Of a DNA stretch of 64,000 nucleotides, positions 17,705-25,448 are shown one piece after another. Below the pieces are notes generated by a model, which was not told the origin of the DNA, made no database searches, and saw only the letters and a program-made list of their open reading frames with translations. Position 1 is the first letter of the stretch; each line of letters starts with the position of its first letter. The DNA comes from Desulfovibrio sp. TomC. GTDB lineage: Bacteria > Desulfobacterota > Desulfovibrionia > Desulfovibrionales > Desulfovibrionaceae. The position numbers and the translations under genes were made by a program. The stretch is from positions 62,001-126,000 of the forward strand of contig NZ_JSEH01000017.1 of assembly GCF_000801335.2 (NCBI RefSeq), in the 5' to 3' direction.

Positions 17705-18163
17705 ATGGAGATTCTCAGGCGCATATCGGCATTTATTGGGGAGATGGATTTCGCGGTGCTGAGCTCCATGACTCCAGATGGCCCCTGGACCTCGCTTATG
17801 TCTTATCTGCCCGGTTCGGACGGACTGACGGTCTATCTGGCCATGTCCACGGGGTCTTATAAGGCGAAGCTCATGCTCGAAAACCCGAAAGTCGCGCTGC
17901 TTATCGACAACCGTTGCCGTCACACCGACCCGAGGAGGGTCACGGCTCTGAGTATCCACGGAACGGCCGAATTCATCACAGCCCGCATCGAGCGAGTGAG
18001 GATTTGTGCAGCGTTCCTGGGCCATAGGTCACACTTGGCTGAGTTGCTCGACCGCTCCGATATCGGCATTGTGCGCGTAACGCCGAAGAGCTTTCAACTG
18101 TTAGACGGGGTGGACAAAGGGTATTTCATCAAACACGGGGAAGCTGGCTGGCTCCTTGAATAA
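17705..18163 (+). CDS. Pyridoxamine 5'-phosphate oxidase-family flavoprotein
   Basis: The 152-residue protein starts MEILRRISAFIGEMDFAVLS and continues with a split-barrel flavin-binding pattern (LAMSTGSYKAKLMLENPKVALLID). Such PNPOx-like proteins bind FMN or F420 and act as general-stress or haem/flavin reductases. It is directly followed by the thioesterase relic, with no spacer after the stop. Confidence 0.75.
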   Translation: MEILRRISAFIGEMDFAVLSSMTPDGPWTSLMSYLPGSDGLTVYLAMSTGSYKAKLMLENPKVALLIDNRCRHTDPRRVTALSIHGTAEFITARIERVRICAAFLGHRSHLAELLDRSDIGIVRVTPKSFQLLDGVDKGYFIKHGEAGWLLE

Positions 18164-18385
18164 GTGCGCTCGCTGATCTGATCGAAAATGGCCTTCTGTT
18201 TCAGAAAGTGCTCGGTATCCGCGTGGCCGAGATCGGGCAAGGCCGCGTCCGGCTCTTCATCCCCTTCCGCGAGGACCTCATCGGCGATGTTTGGCGAGCG
18301 GGCTCACCATCACGGCGGCGTCACTCTTGACCCTAGCCGATGTCAGCGCTGGGTTTGCCGTATGGTGTGTTACGCGCGATAGTTC
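18164..18385 (+). pseudogene. Thioesterase relic (copy of 14196-14615)
   Basis: The segment encodes ADLIENGLLFQKVLGIRVAE and then GRVRLFIPFREDLIGD, almost the same as the intact gene. It has lost its start, contains a small insertion at the beginning and is frameshifted after the REDLIGD block. Later pieces (GGV, ADVSAGFAV) are scattered over frames, and the 3' third is missing. Confidence 0.8.
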
Positions 18386-18484
18386 CCCACTGCCTCTAGC
18401 CTCAGCTGGCGCAACTTCTGGTTTTCAGTGGGCACGCGATTCGGCGCAGAGGTGGACTTGCGGTCAAGGGCGTCCTGATGCAGG

Positions 18485-19426
18485 GTGGCCGATATGTATA
18501 TAAAAAAGGGAGCGCTCGCCATGCTGCTGGTGGTCGGTATGGTGGCGACGGCAGAATACTTCGGCGTCCAGGAAATCATTTTCCCGGAGATCGCGGCATT
18601 GGCCTTCGGGGCCTGGGTCATGGAAGAGCGCCCCTGGCCGGGGCCGGTCTGGACCATATGGTTTTCTCCAACCTTGGGTGCTCTGACCGGCGTTGTGCTC
18701 ATGCGCCTCCTGCCTCTGTCCCTGGTGGCGCTGACCGGTTTGGCCTTCGTTTTTGTCCTTCTCCAGTTGAAGCTTGCACGCTCTGCTATGTCCCCGTCGT
18801 TTTCGGCGGCCATCCTTCCCATCATCACTGGCATCCACAGTTGGGCCTACCCGGCCGCCGTGTGCCTCATGACCGGGGTCATCGCCCTGGTGACCCAGGC
18901 CCACTTTCAGGGTGATCCGCCTGAACCTTCCTGCCTGCCACATGGTCAGGGCGCGCCTTCATCGCTTGCTTGGTCCTGCCGGCATTACGGTAAGCTTCTG
19001 TTCTTCATCCTGGTCGTGGCCTTGTTCGCTACCACTTGGGGTGGCCTTTTCATGATAGCCCCACCGCTCATCGTTGCCTTCATCGAGATGACTCACCCGG
19101 GGAGCGCCTTGCGGCAAAAGTCAATGCCGCGCCTACTTCTTCTGTTCACGTGCTGTGCCCTGGCCGGCGCGGCTTGCATCGCTCTGGTCACCCGCGCCTT
19201 CTCCGGGCCTATGTGGCTAGGGGCCGGCCTGTCCCTGGCCTGCGCTTTGGCCATTTCCAAGGTGCTACACCTAGCCTCACCGCCAGCCATGGCCCTGGCG
19301 CTTCTGCCAACAATCTTGCCGCAAGAAGTCCTACTCGTCTATCCACTACAGGTCATGGCCGGCAGTGCCATCTTTATGGTTTTCAGCCACATTTGGTTCA
19401 AACCCGAGGTTGCAAACCAAAAATAA
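18485..19426 (+). CDS. HPP-like integral membrane protein
   Basis: The 313-residue protein (GTG 18485, or ATG 18494 with AGGGTGG upstream) has about nine or ten hydrophobic segments. It carries HPP-type repeats with FSPTLGALTG and LASPPAMALALLP, which resemble the two halves of HPP membrane proteins linked to nitrite or small-anion transport. The central loop (about 145-165) is polar. Transport role inferred only from family resemblance. A strong hairpin follows the stop. Confidence 0.65.
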   Translation: MADMYIKKGALAMLLVVGMVATAEYFGVQEIIFPEIAALAFGAWVMEERPWPGPVWTIWFSPTLGALTGVVLMRLLPLSLVALTGLAFVFVLLQLKLARSAMSPSFSAAILPIITGIHSWAYPAAVCLMTGVIALVTQAHFQGDPPEPSCLPHGQGAPSSLAWSCRHYGKLLFFILVVALFATTWGGLFMIAPPLIVAFIEMTHPGSALRQKSMPRLLLLFTCCALAGAACIALVTRAFSGPMWLGAGLSLACALAISKVLHLASPPAMALALLPTILPQEVLLVYPLQVMAGSAIFMVFSHIWFKPEVANQK

Positions 19427-19429
19427 GGG

Positions 19430-19452
19430 GGAGGCCTTTCGGCCCCCCCCCT
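19430..19452. terminator. GC hairpin, copy 1 of 3
   Basis: GGGGGAGGCC-TTTC-GGCCCCCCCC hairpin just after the HPP-like gene, with an A-rich run on its left side. Near-identical copies lie at 22190 and 43515. It may terminate transcription from either side, but lacks a good T run on the plus strand. Confidence 0.55.
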
Positions 19453-19476
19453 CGTGTCTAATGCGCACTCAGTCCG

Positions 19477-19664
19477 TCAAAGTAGGTTCCAGTCGGTGAT
19501 GTAGGCATGGTCCCGGATGAACCGGGCGATGGCGAACTTGAATCGAAGGCCATGGCCTTCTCGGTGCCGTCGGAATTCGGCAACGCGGTGATGCACTTGG
19601 CGACCGTCTTTTCGGCGAGCCGCCCGAAGTCGATGCCGTCGATTTCCCGGACCAGGGCCTGGGA
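19477..19664 (-). pseudogene. Frameshifted 3' gene remnant downstream of flavodiiron gene
   Basis: One minus frame (about 19546-19658) reads LVREIDGIDFGRLAEKTVAK and on to ALPNSDGTEKAMAF. A neighbouring frame continues FAIARFIRDHAYITDWNLL and stop at 19477. Together they look like the C-terminal 60 residues of one protein with a frameshift. A decayed copy of the last part (RFIRDHA, then stop) lies at 43540-43610. Identity not recognised. Confidence 0.5.
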
Positions 19665-19672
19665 GGTTGCCG

Positions 19673-20866
19673 TCAGCCCGCAATGCCCTGGCCGAATACG
19701 CGACCAAAGTCCCGGCACTGCCCGAGCGCGTCGTCATCCGGATTCCAAAGGGCACGAATGCCGTCGGAGACAACTTCGAATCCGCATTCCTTCAGTTGCG
19801 CCGTGAGAAGTTTGACGGACTCACCGCTCCAGCCATAGGCCCCGAAAGCCGCCGCTTTCTTCTTCTTGAAGCCCAGGCCGCGCACCATCTCCAGGAACCC
19901 GCCCAGGGACGACAGATACCCCCGATTGATGGTCGGGGAGCCCACGAGCAAGGCTTTGGAACGGAATACCTCCGTCACGATATCGTTTTTATCGGCTTTG
20001 GCGGCATTGAAAAGTTTCACCACTAGGGTCGGGTCGGCTTCGTGCACGCCTGCGGCAATGGCTTCCGCCATGCGCCGCGTCCCGTTCCACATGGTGTCGT
20101 AGACGATAACGGCTTGATGTTCCTGGTAATCCCCGGCCCATTCCAAATACTTGGTTACGATCTGCATGGGATTGTCACGCCAGATGGTGCCATGACTTGG
20201 GCAGATTATCTTGAGTGGAAGGCCAAGTCCGGCGAACTCCTCGATCTTGCGTTTGACCAGTGCGCTGAAGGGTGTGAGGATGTTGGCGTAGTATTTGATG
20301 CACTCTTCCATGAGCATGCAAGGATCGACGAGGTCGTTGTACATGCCTTCGGAAGCTAAATGGTGACCAAAAGCGTCGTTGCTGAAGAGAATCTCGTCAC
20401 CTGTCAAATAGCAGAACATGGTGTCCGGCCAGTGGAGCATAGGAGCCTCGATAAAGAGCAGTTCTCGACTTCCCAAGCTGAGGCGTTGACCGGTTTTGAC
20501 CACCTGGAAGTTCCAATCCTGGTGGTAGTGGCCTCTCAGGGATTTGACACCGTTGGCCGTGCAGAAAACGGGCACATTCGGAATGAGCCGCATGAGCTCC
20601 GGCAATCCTCCGCTGTGGTCGCTTTCGGCATGGTTGGCGATAACGTAGTCGATACGGTTGAGGTCAACGACGGTTTTGAGCTGGTCGATGAACTCGCCTG
20701 CGAATGGAGCCCAGACCGTTTCCACCAAGGCCGTCTTCTCGTCCTGCACGAGATAGGCGTTGTAGGTGGAGCCGCGATGCGTGGAGTATTCCTCGCCGTG
20801 GAAGCGTCGCAACTCCCAGTCGCGTTTGCCCACCCAGGTAACGGTGTCGGTGACCTTGAAACTCAT
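19673..20866 (-). CDS. A-type flavoprotein / flavodiiron rubredoxin:oxygen oxidoreductase
   Basis: The 397-residue protein from ATG 20866 has AGGAG upstream. The N-terminal metallo-beta-lactamase-like domain carries diiron ligands in NHAESDHSGGLPEL and further ligands in MLHWPDTMFCYL, FSNDAFG and CPSHGTIW. The C-terminal flavodoxin domain starts near 255 (VIVYDTMWNGTRRMAEAIA, FMN loop). It reduces O2 to water, or NO to N2O, in the cytoplasm using rubredoxin. The hemerythrin gene lies 35 bases upstream in the same direction, forming an oxygen/NO defence unit. Confidence 0.92.
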   Translation of the reverse strand: MSFKVTDTVTWVGKRDWELRRFHGEEYSTHRGSTYNAYLVQDEKTALVETVWAPFAGEFIDQLKTVVDLNRIDYVIANHAESDHSGGLPELMRLIPNVPVFCTANGVKSLRGHYHQDWNFQVVKTGQRLSLGSRELLFIEAPMLHWPDTMFCYLTGDEILFSNDAFGHHLASEGMYNDLVDPCMLMEECIKYYANILTPFSALVKRKIEEFAGLGLPLKIICPSHGTIWRDNPMQIVTKYLEWAGDYQEHQAVIVYDTMWNGTRRMAEAIAAGVHEADPTLVVKLFNAAKADKNDIVTEVFRSKALLVGSPTINRGYLSSLGGFLEMVRGLGFKKKKAAAFGAYGWSGESVKLLTAQLKECGFEVVSDGIRALWNPDDDALGQCRDFGRVFGQGIAG

Positions 20867-20901
20867 GCCTGTCTCTCCTTTTCGGGGGCTGCCTTCATGG
20901 T

Positions 20902-21444
20902 TCATTCTGGCAGATATTCAGCGGCCAAGTCATCCAGGAGCCGGTGAAAGGCCTCGTGCCTGCCCGGTCCGATGCGTTCCTCTTCCAAGCGCTCGAAAGC
21001 CTCGTGCATCGTCGTCAGGGCGGGCGTGCCCAGCAGACGTTCGGCCATGGGAAACAAGACCGTATTTTCTTTAGCGATGTGCTGGGTTAGCAATTCGATG
21101 TAGGCCAAGGCCGGGGCGACGAAGGATCGGGGGCCAGCGCTGCTTGCCAGGGCGGCGTCCATTTCGCGAATAAGTCCACGCCCGAGCGTATGTTCGTGAA
21201 GCATGACCCCGATGGGACCGCCTTCACGCGGCATGCCCGCAGCCTCCAACGCAGGGAAGAGGATGTCTTCCTCCTTGCCGTGGTGGCATTTGTCGGCAAA
21301 AATTTTGAGAAAATCGAGGATGCCCGTGAGCTCGGCGGCGGGAACGGTTCCACCTGCTTCGATGTGCGTGGAGATTGCCCGCATGACGCCCAGCATGCGA
21401 AGAATGCCTTCATGTTCCGCTCGTAGGTCGTCTGTCGCTGTCAT
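20902..21444 (-). CDS. Hemerythrin HHE domain protein
   Basis: The 180-residue protein from ATG 21444 has GGAG 6 bases upstream. It is a four-helix hemerythrin-like domain with ligand-type residues in LRAEHEGILRML, DKCHHGKEEDILFPAL, MLHEHTLGR and LTQHIAKENTVLFP. It probably binds O2 or NO at a diiron site, or acts in iron-centre repair. Its position just upstream of the flavodiiron gene suggests a shared role in oxygen or NO handling. Confidence 0.88.
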   Translation of the reverse strand: MTATDDLRAEHEGILRMLGVMRAISTHIEAGGTVPAAELTGILDFLKIFADKCHHGKEEDILFPALEAAGMPREGGPIGVMLHEHTLGRGLIREMDAALASSAGPRSFVAPALAYIELLTQHIAKENTVLFPMAERLLGTPALTTMHEAFERLEEERIGPGRHEAFHRLLDDLAAEYLPE

Positions 21445-21713
21445 ATGCTCTCCGTGAAGGACTTTTTGTTTTTCTATACGCAGCCAACGGCTCTGATGCA
21501 AGTAGCCCCTGCTATTTTTACGATTATGCATAGCTTTTGTCGAAAGCCACGACGTCGTCCTCGCGACATGCGGCTGGTACCTGGCACCGGATGCCGCATG
21601 TGGCGGCCACAACAACCCTAAATTGCCGATCAGCCTTATATTAGGCGATAAAGCCGACGGCCGGACAGGCGGTATTTGCTCGCCGCTGGGCAGAAAAAGG
21701 CAAAATCAAGGAG

Positions 21714-22175
21714 ATGGCGGTGCGAACTTTCCAGATCAAACAAGTCCAAGTGCTGCCGATACCGCTTGCCGAGGCGTGGACCTTTTTCTGCGATCCGCGA
21801 AACCTGGGCGCGATCACCCCGGACTGGCTCTGCTTCGATGTTCGCTCAGAAGTGCCGCCGTGCATGTACCCCGGCCTCATCATCGAATACCGGATCAAGG
21901 CGCTTGCCGGCTTGCCCATGGCCTGGGTGACGGAGATCACCCATGTCGCCGCACCGAACTACTTCGTGGATGAGCAACGTTTTGGCCCATACCGGCTCTG
22001 GCACCACCAGCACCATTTTCGAGAGATGGACGAGGGCGTCGAGATGACCGATATCGTCCATTATGCCATGAGTTACGGCGTCCTCGGACTTGTCGTCCAC
22101 AAACTGGTCGTCGCGAAAAGGCTGGAGCATATCTTCGAGTTTCGGCGGCAGAAGCTTATCGAACTTTTCGGGTAG
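21714..22175 (+). CDS. SRPBCC/polyketide-cyclase-like ligand-binding protein
   Basis: The 153-residue protein has a START/SRPBCC pattern: VQVLPIPLAEAWTFFCDPRN at the start, IEYRIKALAGLPMAWVTEI strands, DEQRFGPYRLWHHQHHF and the terminal helix KRLEHIFEFRRQKLIELFG. Ligand unknown. A relic of its last 20 or so codons is found at 43440-43497, outside the right att site. Confidence 0.75.
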   Translation: MAVRTFQIKQVQVLPIPLAEAWTFFCDPRNLGAITPDWLCFDVRSEVPPCMYPGLIIEYRIKALAGLPMAWVTEITHVAAPNYFVDEQRFGPYRLWHHQHHFREMDEGVEMTDIVHYAMSYGVLGLVVHKLVVAKRLEHIFEFRRQKLIELFG

Positions 22176-22189
22176 GACGCAGACCAAAA

Positions 22190-22213
22190 AAAGGGGAGGC
22201 CTTTCGGCCCCCC
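22190..22213. terminator. GC hairpin, copy 2 of 3
   Basis: AAAAAAAGGGGAGGCC-TTTC-GGCCCCCCCC follows the SRPBCC gene by about 10 bases. The A run on its left makes it a good terminator for minus-strand transcripts arriving from the integrase side. Confidence 0.6.
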
Positions 22214-22283
22214 CCCTCGTGTCAAATATGGTCTCAGAACTTCACATCCGATGGCTTTAACTTAGGAGAATATCCTTAGTTTT

Positions 22284-22436
22284 CTAGCTTGGACACGTAC
22301 TTCTTTGGATTAAATCCTTGATGAAAGTACGCAGATTCAAGCCTGATATGCGCTTGTAGTCAAAGTCTTCCACGATCTCGCAGTGTAGTTGTGGAGTTGC
22401 CATGATCCAGGGACTTCGCACGTTCTGGTCCTCCAT
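22284..22436 (-). CDS. 50-residue hypothetical protein downstream of integrase
   Basis: The ATG at 22436 is 16 bases after the integrase stop in the same direction. The frame contains CEIVEDFDYKRISGLNLRTF then IKDLIQRSTCPS. No family recognised. It could be a small accessory protein or a gene fragment; ribosome site weak. Confidence 0.3.
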   Translation of the reverse strand: MEDQNVRSPWIMATPQLHCEIVEDFDYKRISGLNLRTFIKDLIQRSTCPS

Positions 22437-22451
22437 ATTGCTCGATCCCGG

Positions 22452-23549
22452 CTATGCCGGGGTAGAGGCCGGGGGTTGAGGTTCGGAGGGAGCCGCTTGA
22501 GGGTGCGGGGCGTCCTCCGGCCGGGTCAAGCTCGGCAACTTCGCAATGGTCCGCCGCTTCTCATCACCAAGCAGGTGGTAGTACTGGTCGACAGTCATTT
22601 TGACGCTGGCATGGCCCATGAGCTTGCTCACGGCCGCGACATCGCCGCCTTCCCGCAGGAGGACCGTGGCGAAGAGGTGCCGAATGTCGTACATGATCAC
22701 CGGATAGGTGATGCCGGCTTTTTCTACCGCCGTCTTCAGCGAGCGTCGAAACTTCCGCATCGGCTTGCCCTGGTACTCGATGACGTGCTCGCACTGGGCC
22801 TTTTCCCGAACGCCCTTGAGCCGTTCCATGAACTCGGGCGCTATCGGGATGATGCGGGTGGTCTTCGTCTTGGTCGCGTAGACCTTGATGCTGCTGCCCT
22901 CCCAGTCGATGTCGTTCCAGGTCAGGGCCAACAACTCGGACTCGCCGGTACGGACGCCAAGGTTCCAAGCCACCTCGATGGCCCAGGCGAGATGGGGCCG
23001 GGCCACGTCCTTGATGGTCATGAGGTCAGTGACAGTCAGCTTCGTATCGCGGGGCCGTTCCTTCGGTTTCTTCCAGCGTTTCAGCGGGTTCTTAAGGGTC
23101 AGTTCGTAGTCCACCCCATACTGGAAGACCATTTTGAGGTAGGACAGATAGCGCGACCGCGTCGTCTGGCTACGGTCGGCATATTCTTTACGGATGATCT
23201 CGATGACTTCCTCGAAGCGAATTTCATCGACCGGACGTTGGGCGAACACGGGGATGAAATGCTTCTTCAGCAGGGTGGCGAGCTCCTGGAGCCACCGGAC
23301 TGACCGTCCTTCGGACTTCTTGGCGTTGATGTATGCCTGGGCCAGCTGGTCGAGGTAAACCTTTGCGCCGGGCACGAGGACAGGCAAAGGGGCTTCGACC
23401 TTCTTGCGGGCCTTGATTTCCTCGTCGAATTTGTTGGCCTGACGCTTTCCTTCGCGGCCAGTGCCGAAGGTCTTGGTGCGCTGCTTGCCGTCGGCATCTC
23501 GGTATGACACGAAATACGTGCCGTTGTTTGAACGCTTGTGGACCGACAT
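22452..23549 (-). CDS. int: Tyrosine-recombinase integrase
   Basis: The 365-residue protein has an N-terminal arm-binding part (VHKRSNNGTYFVSYRDADGK), a SAM-like core-binding domain at about 70-165 and a catalytic domain with Arg in NLGVRTGE, Lys in ATKTKTTR, YDIRHLFAT, LMGHASVKMT and the nucleophile in DQYYHL. The first His of the usual H-x-x-R box is Tyr here, a common variant. The stop of the HTH gene and this ATG are directly adjacent, with GGAGG in between the coding signals. It is a good candidate for the enzyme acting on the tRNA-Pro att sites. Confidence 0.93.
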   Translation of the reverse strand: MSVHKRSNNGTYFVSYRDADGKQRTKTFGTGREGKRQANKFDEEIKARKKVEAPLPVLVPGAKVYLDQLAQAYINAKKSEGRSVRWLQELATLLKKHFIPVFAQRPVDEIRFEEVIEIIRKEYADRSQTTRSRYLSYLKMVFQYGVDYELTLKNPLKRWKKPKERPRDTKLTVTDLMTIKDVARPHLAWAIEVAWNLGVRTGESELLALTWNDIDWEGSSIKVYATKTKTTRIIPIAPEFMERLKGVREKAQCEHVIEYQGKPMRKFRRSLKTAVEKAGITYPVIMYDIRHLFATVLLREGGDVAAVSKLMGHASVKMTVDQYYHLLGDEKRRTIAKLPSLTRPEDAPHPQAAPSEPQPPASTPA

Positions 23550-23777
23550 CTATACCTCCAAAGTGATGGGCTTCCGGGTCTTGCGGGAGGCTCCGGTTGC
23601 GTAGAGTTCAGGGTTCGCCATAAACGCCTCAAGGTCGGCTCGGGCAAACCGGTTCTTGCTGGGGCCGTACCGCCTGATTTTGAAGCGGTTGACGATCTTC
23701 TCGAAGTAGGAATGGGAGTAGCCGCAAAAGTCGGCTGCTTCCTTGCAGTTATAAAATGGACCGATGCTTTCGTTCAT
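23550..23777 (-). CDS. AlpA/excisionase-like HTH protein
   Basis: The 75-residue protein has a MerR/AlpA-type winged helix: YNCKEAADFCGYSHSYFEKI then RRYGPSKNRFARADLEAFM. Such proteins act as excisionases or activators of excision. It abuts the integrase start with no gap and so is an operon partner. This pairing is typical of int-xis modules. Confidence 0.8.
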   Translation of the reverse strand: MNESIGPFYNCKEAADFCGYSHSYFEKIVNRFKIRRYGPSKNRFARADLEAFMANPELYATGASRKTRKPITLEV

Positions 23778-23979
23778 GCCTGGGCTGCCTCATCCGTGCG
23801 ATTTGGTTTAGGTGCCATCGTGACCTAAAAAGTGTTTGAAATAAAATAGATGGCATCAAAATCATATGGTTCGAGCAATGAGGTCTTACACAGGGCGATG
23901 AGCTTCCCTTGCACTGGGAAAAGCACGGTCTTTCGACTTGACCACCGCCGCGCAGACAAAATGCATTTTCGAAGGGCTC

Positions 23980-24005
23980 AAAAAAGACGGGGGCGGCCCC
24001 GTCGG
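23980..24005 (-). terminator. Rho-independent terminator of second recombinase
   Basis: On the minus strand GACGGGG-CCG-CCCCGTC is followed by TTTTTT, 7 bases after the stop of the recombinase at 24012. Confidence 0.85.
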
Positions 24006-24011
24006 CTGAGG

Positions 24012-24569
24012 TTAGATTACGTTCAACAGAATCTCCTCTACCTCCTCTTCCTGGATGCCCAGATACCGGCGCGTGATCGACGGGCTCGAGTGGTTCAGCC
24101 GTTTGGCCAGGACCTCCCAGGACACGCCGAAGGTCTTCCGCTGGTGATAGCACCACGTTTTACGCAACGTATGAGCACCATAGTTCCCCTTGAGGTTGAC
24201 TGCTTCTGCCCATCGCTTGACGTACTTGGTGACGGCGAAGGTCGTTAAAGGATAGTTGCGGCCTTTACGACTCTTGAACAGAAAATGGTCGTCCCCGGAT
24301 TCGAACTGGCTTAGGTGGTCATCGAGAGCAAGTTTGATTTCCTTGTTCATGATGAAGACGTTTTCTTTGCCAGTCTTCTTTTCGCGCAAGATCACACGGT
24401 CGCCGACTTTCACGTCCTTAACGTCGCCTACTTTGAGAGCAAGCAAGTCTTGGACTCGAAGTCCAGAATTGATGCCCATGATGAAAAGCAGTTTGTCGCG
24501 TGGATTGTCAGAAAGGATCTTCTTGATGCTTTTGATGCTTTTTACGTCGATGATGGGTTCAACCTTCAT
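24012..24569 (-). CDS. Catalytic-domain-only tyrosine recombinase
   Basis: The 185-residue protein from ATG 24569 has GGAGG 5 bases upstream. It contains only the catalytic half of a tyrosine recombinase: SGLRVQDLLALKVGD (Arg I), EKKTGKEN (Lys), AHTLRKTWCYHQ (His-x-x-Arg), LNHSSPSITRRYLGI (His and Tyr). The length is like FimB/FimE inversion enzymes, which lack the core-binding domain. It could control inversion or resolution inside the element. A 23-codon leader frame with a matching ribosome site lies upstream. Confidence 0.88.
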   Translation of the reverse strand: MKVEPIIDVKSIKSIKKILSDNPRDKLLFIMGINSGLRVQDLLALKVGDVKDVKVGDRVILREKKTGKENVFIMNKEIKLALDDHLSQFESGDDHFLFKSRKGRNYPLTTFAVTKYVKRWAEAVNLKGNYGAHTLRKTWCYHQRKTFGVSWEVLAKRLNHSSPSITRRYLGIQEEEVEEILLNVI

Positions 24570-24618
24570 CTTTGCCTCCAATGCTTGTTTCTCTTCCAGT
24601 CAGGCTGGAATCGAACAT

Positions 24619-24690
24619 TCAAACCGCCCATGCTCCATTGAGCTTCAAAGCCAGTTGTGGTAACTCCTTCGATTTCTTGCAGAAGTCCAT
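24619..24690 (-). CDS. 23-residue leader peptide upstream of recombinase
   Basis: ATG 24690 has a strong GGAGG 7 bases upstream and reads MDFCKKSKELPQLALKLNG then AWAV and stop. The context CATTGGAGGC before it is repeated before the recombinase start. It follows a perfect hairpin. Could be a regulatory leader or a small functional protein. Confidence 0.4.
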   Translation of the reverse strand: MDFCKKSKELPQLALKLNGAWAV

Positions 24691-24702
24691 ATTAAAGCCT
24701 CC

Positions 24703-24732
24703 AATGTACGTTTCTATGGCAAAACGTACATT
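24703..24732. promoter_or_regulatory. Perfect 11-bp inverted repeat ahead of leader peptide
   Basis: AATGTACGTTT-8 bases-AAACGTACATT. On the minus strand it ends right before the leader GGAGG, so it could be an operator or an RNA hairpin controlling translation. Confidence 0.5.
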
Positions 24733-24800
24733 CGCTATAAGAGGTATTTCTGTATGAAGTTACTCAATTTAAATGCTACTTGCGCAAAGAAAGTAAAAAT

Positions 24801-24822
24801 AGTCACATCTTGCGATATGACT
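24801..24822. repeat. Short inverted repeat
   Basis: AGTCACATC-ttgc-GATATGACT (one mismatch), 19 bases downstream of the AbrB-like gene stop. Could be a weak terminator or operator. Confidence 0.35.
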
Positions 24823-24841
24823 ATGCTAAAGGCCAAACGTG

Positions 24842-25219
24842 CTAGACCTTGGTCAAAATGATCTTCTGATCTTCGACCAAGACGGAAAATTCGTCGCCGT
24901 CGCTGATGACCATGCCTTGAAGGTCAAGGCTTTTCAGATAGATTTTGAGTTCCATCTTGTTGTTCACCTTCGGCCTACGCGAATTCTTGAGGTAAAGCCC
25001 CTTGACTTCGTAGTAGGTCTTGTCATCGCTCATGAGCTTCAAAACGTATTGCTTCAGAGTCTGGCGATGTTTTATATCCATCTTGACCAGTATTTCTGAG
25101 GCATCCATTCCATTGAAAATACACTCGCGAATCATCGAAGGATTGTACTTCGATTCGATCTTCTTCTTTTCATGGACTTCTTGAACATCAGCAGATACGT
25201 TATCGTTCTTCTTGCTCAT
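24842..25219 (-). CDS. Island protein with AbrB-like C-terminus, paralogue A
   Basis: The 125-residue protein has AAAGGAG upstream of ATG 25219. The N-terminal half is helical and charged (MIRECIFNGMDASEILVKMD). The C-terminus (PKVNNKMELKIYLKSLDLQG, then GDEFSVLVEDQKIILTKV) resembles a SpoVT/AbrB swapped-hairpin domain. Related C-termini occur at 30717 and 32445. The sequence similarity suggests DNA-binding regulators of the element; not recognised as a named family. Confidence 0.6.
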   Translation of the reverse strand: MSKKNDNVSADVQEVHEKKKIESKYNPSMIRECIFNGMDASEILVKMDIKHRQTLKQYVLKLMSDDKTYYEVKGLYLKNSRRPKVNNKMELKIYLKSLDLQGMVISDGDEFSVLVEDQKIILTKV

Positions 25220-25448
25220 ACAAGCTCCTTTGTTTGGTTTGATTGATAATTTCTCTATTTGTGGATAGATACTTCAAAATGTATCGAACTTGTTTATGCT
25301 TTTGGGTAGTTACGCATGGACTGCCCGATTTTTTAGGGGCCAAAACAGGCATTGGCCCAGGGTCAAATTTCCGGGGCTTTCGGTCACGGGGGAGGTAAAC
25401 TATGGGGCGAGGCCCAAACGGCTCAGGACGGGGCGTATATAGGGCCAT
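25200..25448 (-). CDS. Possible proline-rich small protein
   Basis: The 82-codon frame from ATG 25448 has GGGAGGG about 10 bases upstream. It contains LYTPRPEPFGPRPIVYLPRD and PGPMPVLAPKK, and overlaps the next gene by 20 bases. The composition is unusual and no family is recognised; it may not be expressed. Confidence 0.35.
   Translation of the reverse strand: MALYTPRPEPFGPRPIVYLPRDRKPRKFDPGPMPVLAPKKSGSPCVTTQKHKQVRYILKYLSTNREIINQTKQRSLYEQEER

Noticed and set aside
19458-19773. Two overlapping minus-strand frames as separate genes
   Set aside because: Each carries only part of one plausible protein end; a frameshifted remnant explains both.
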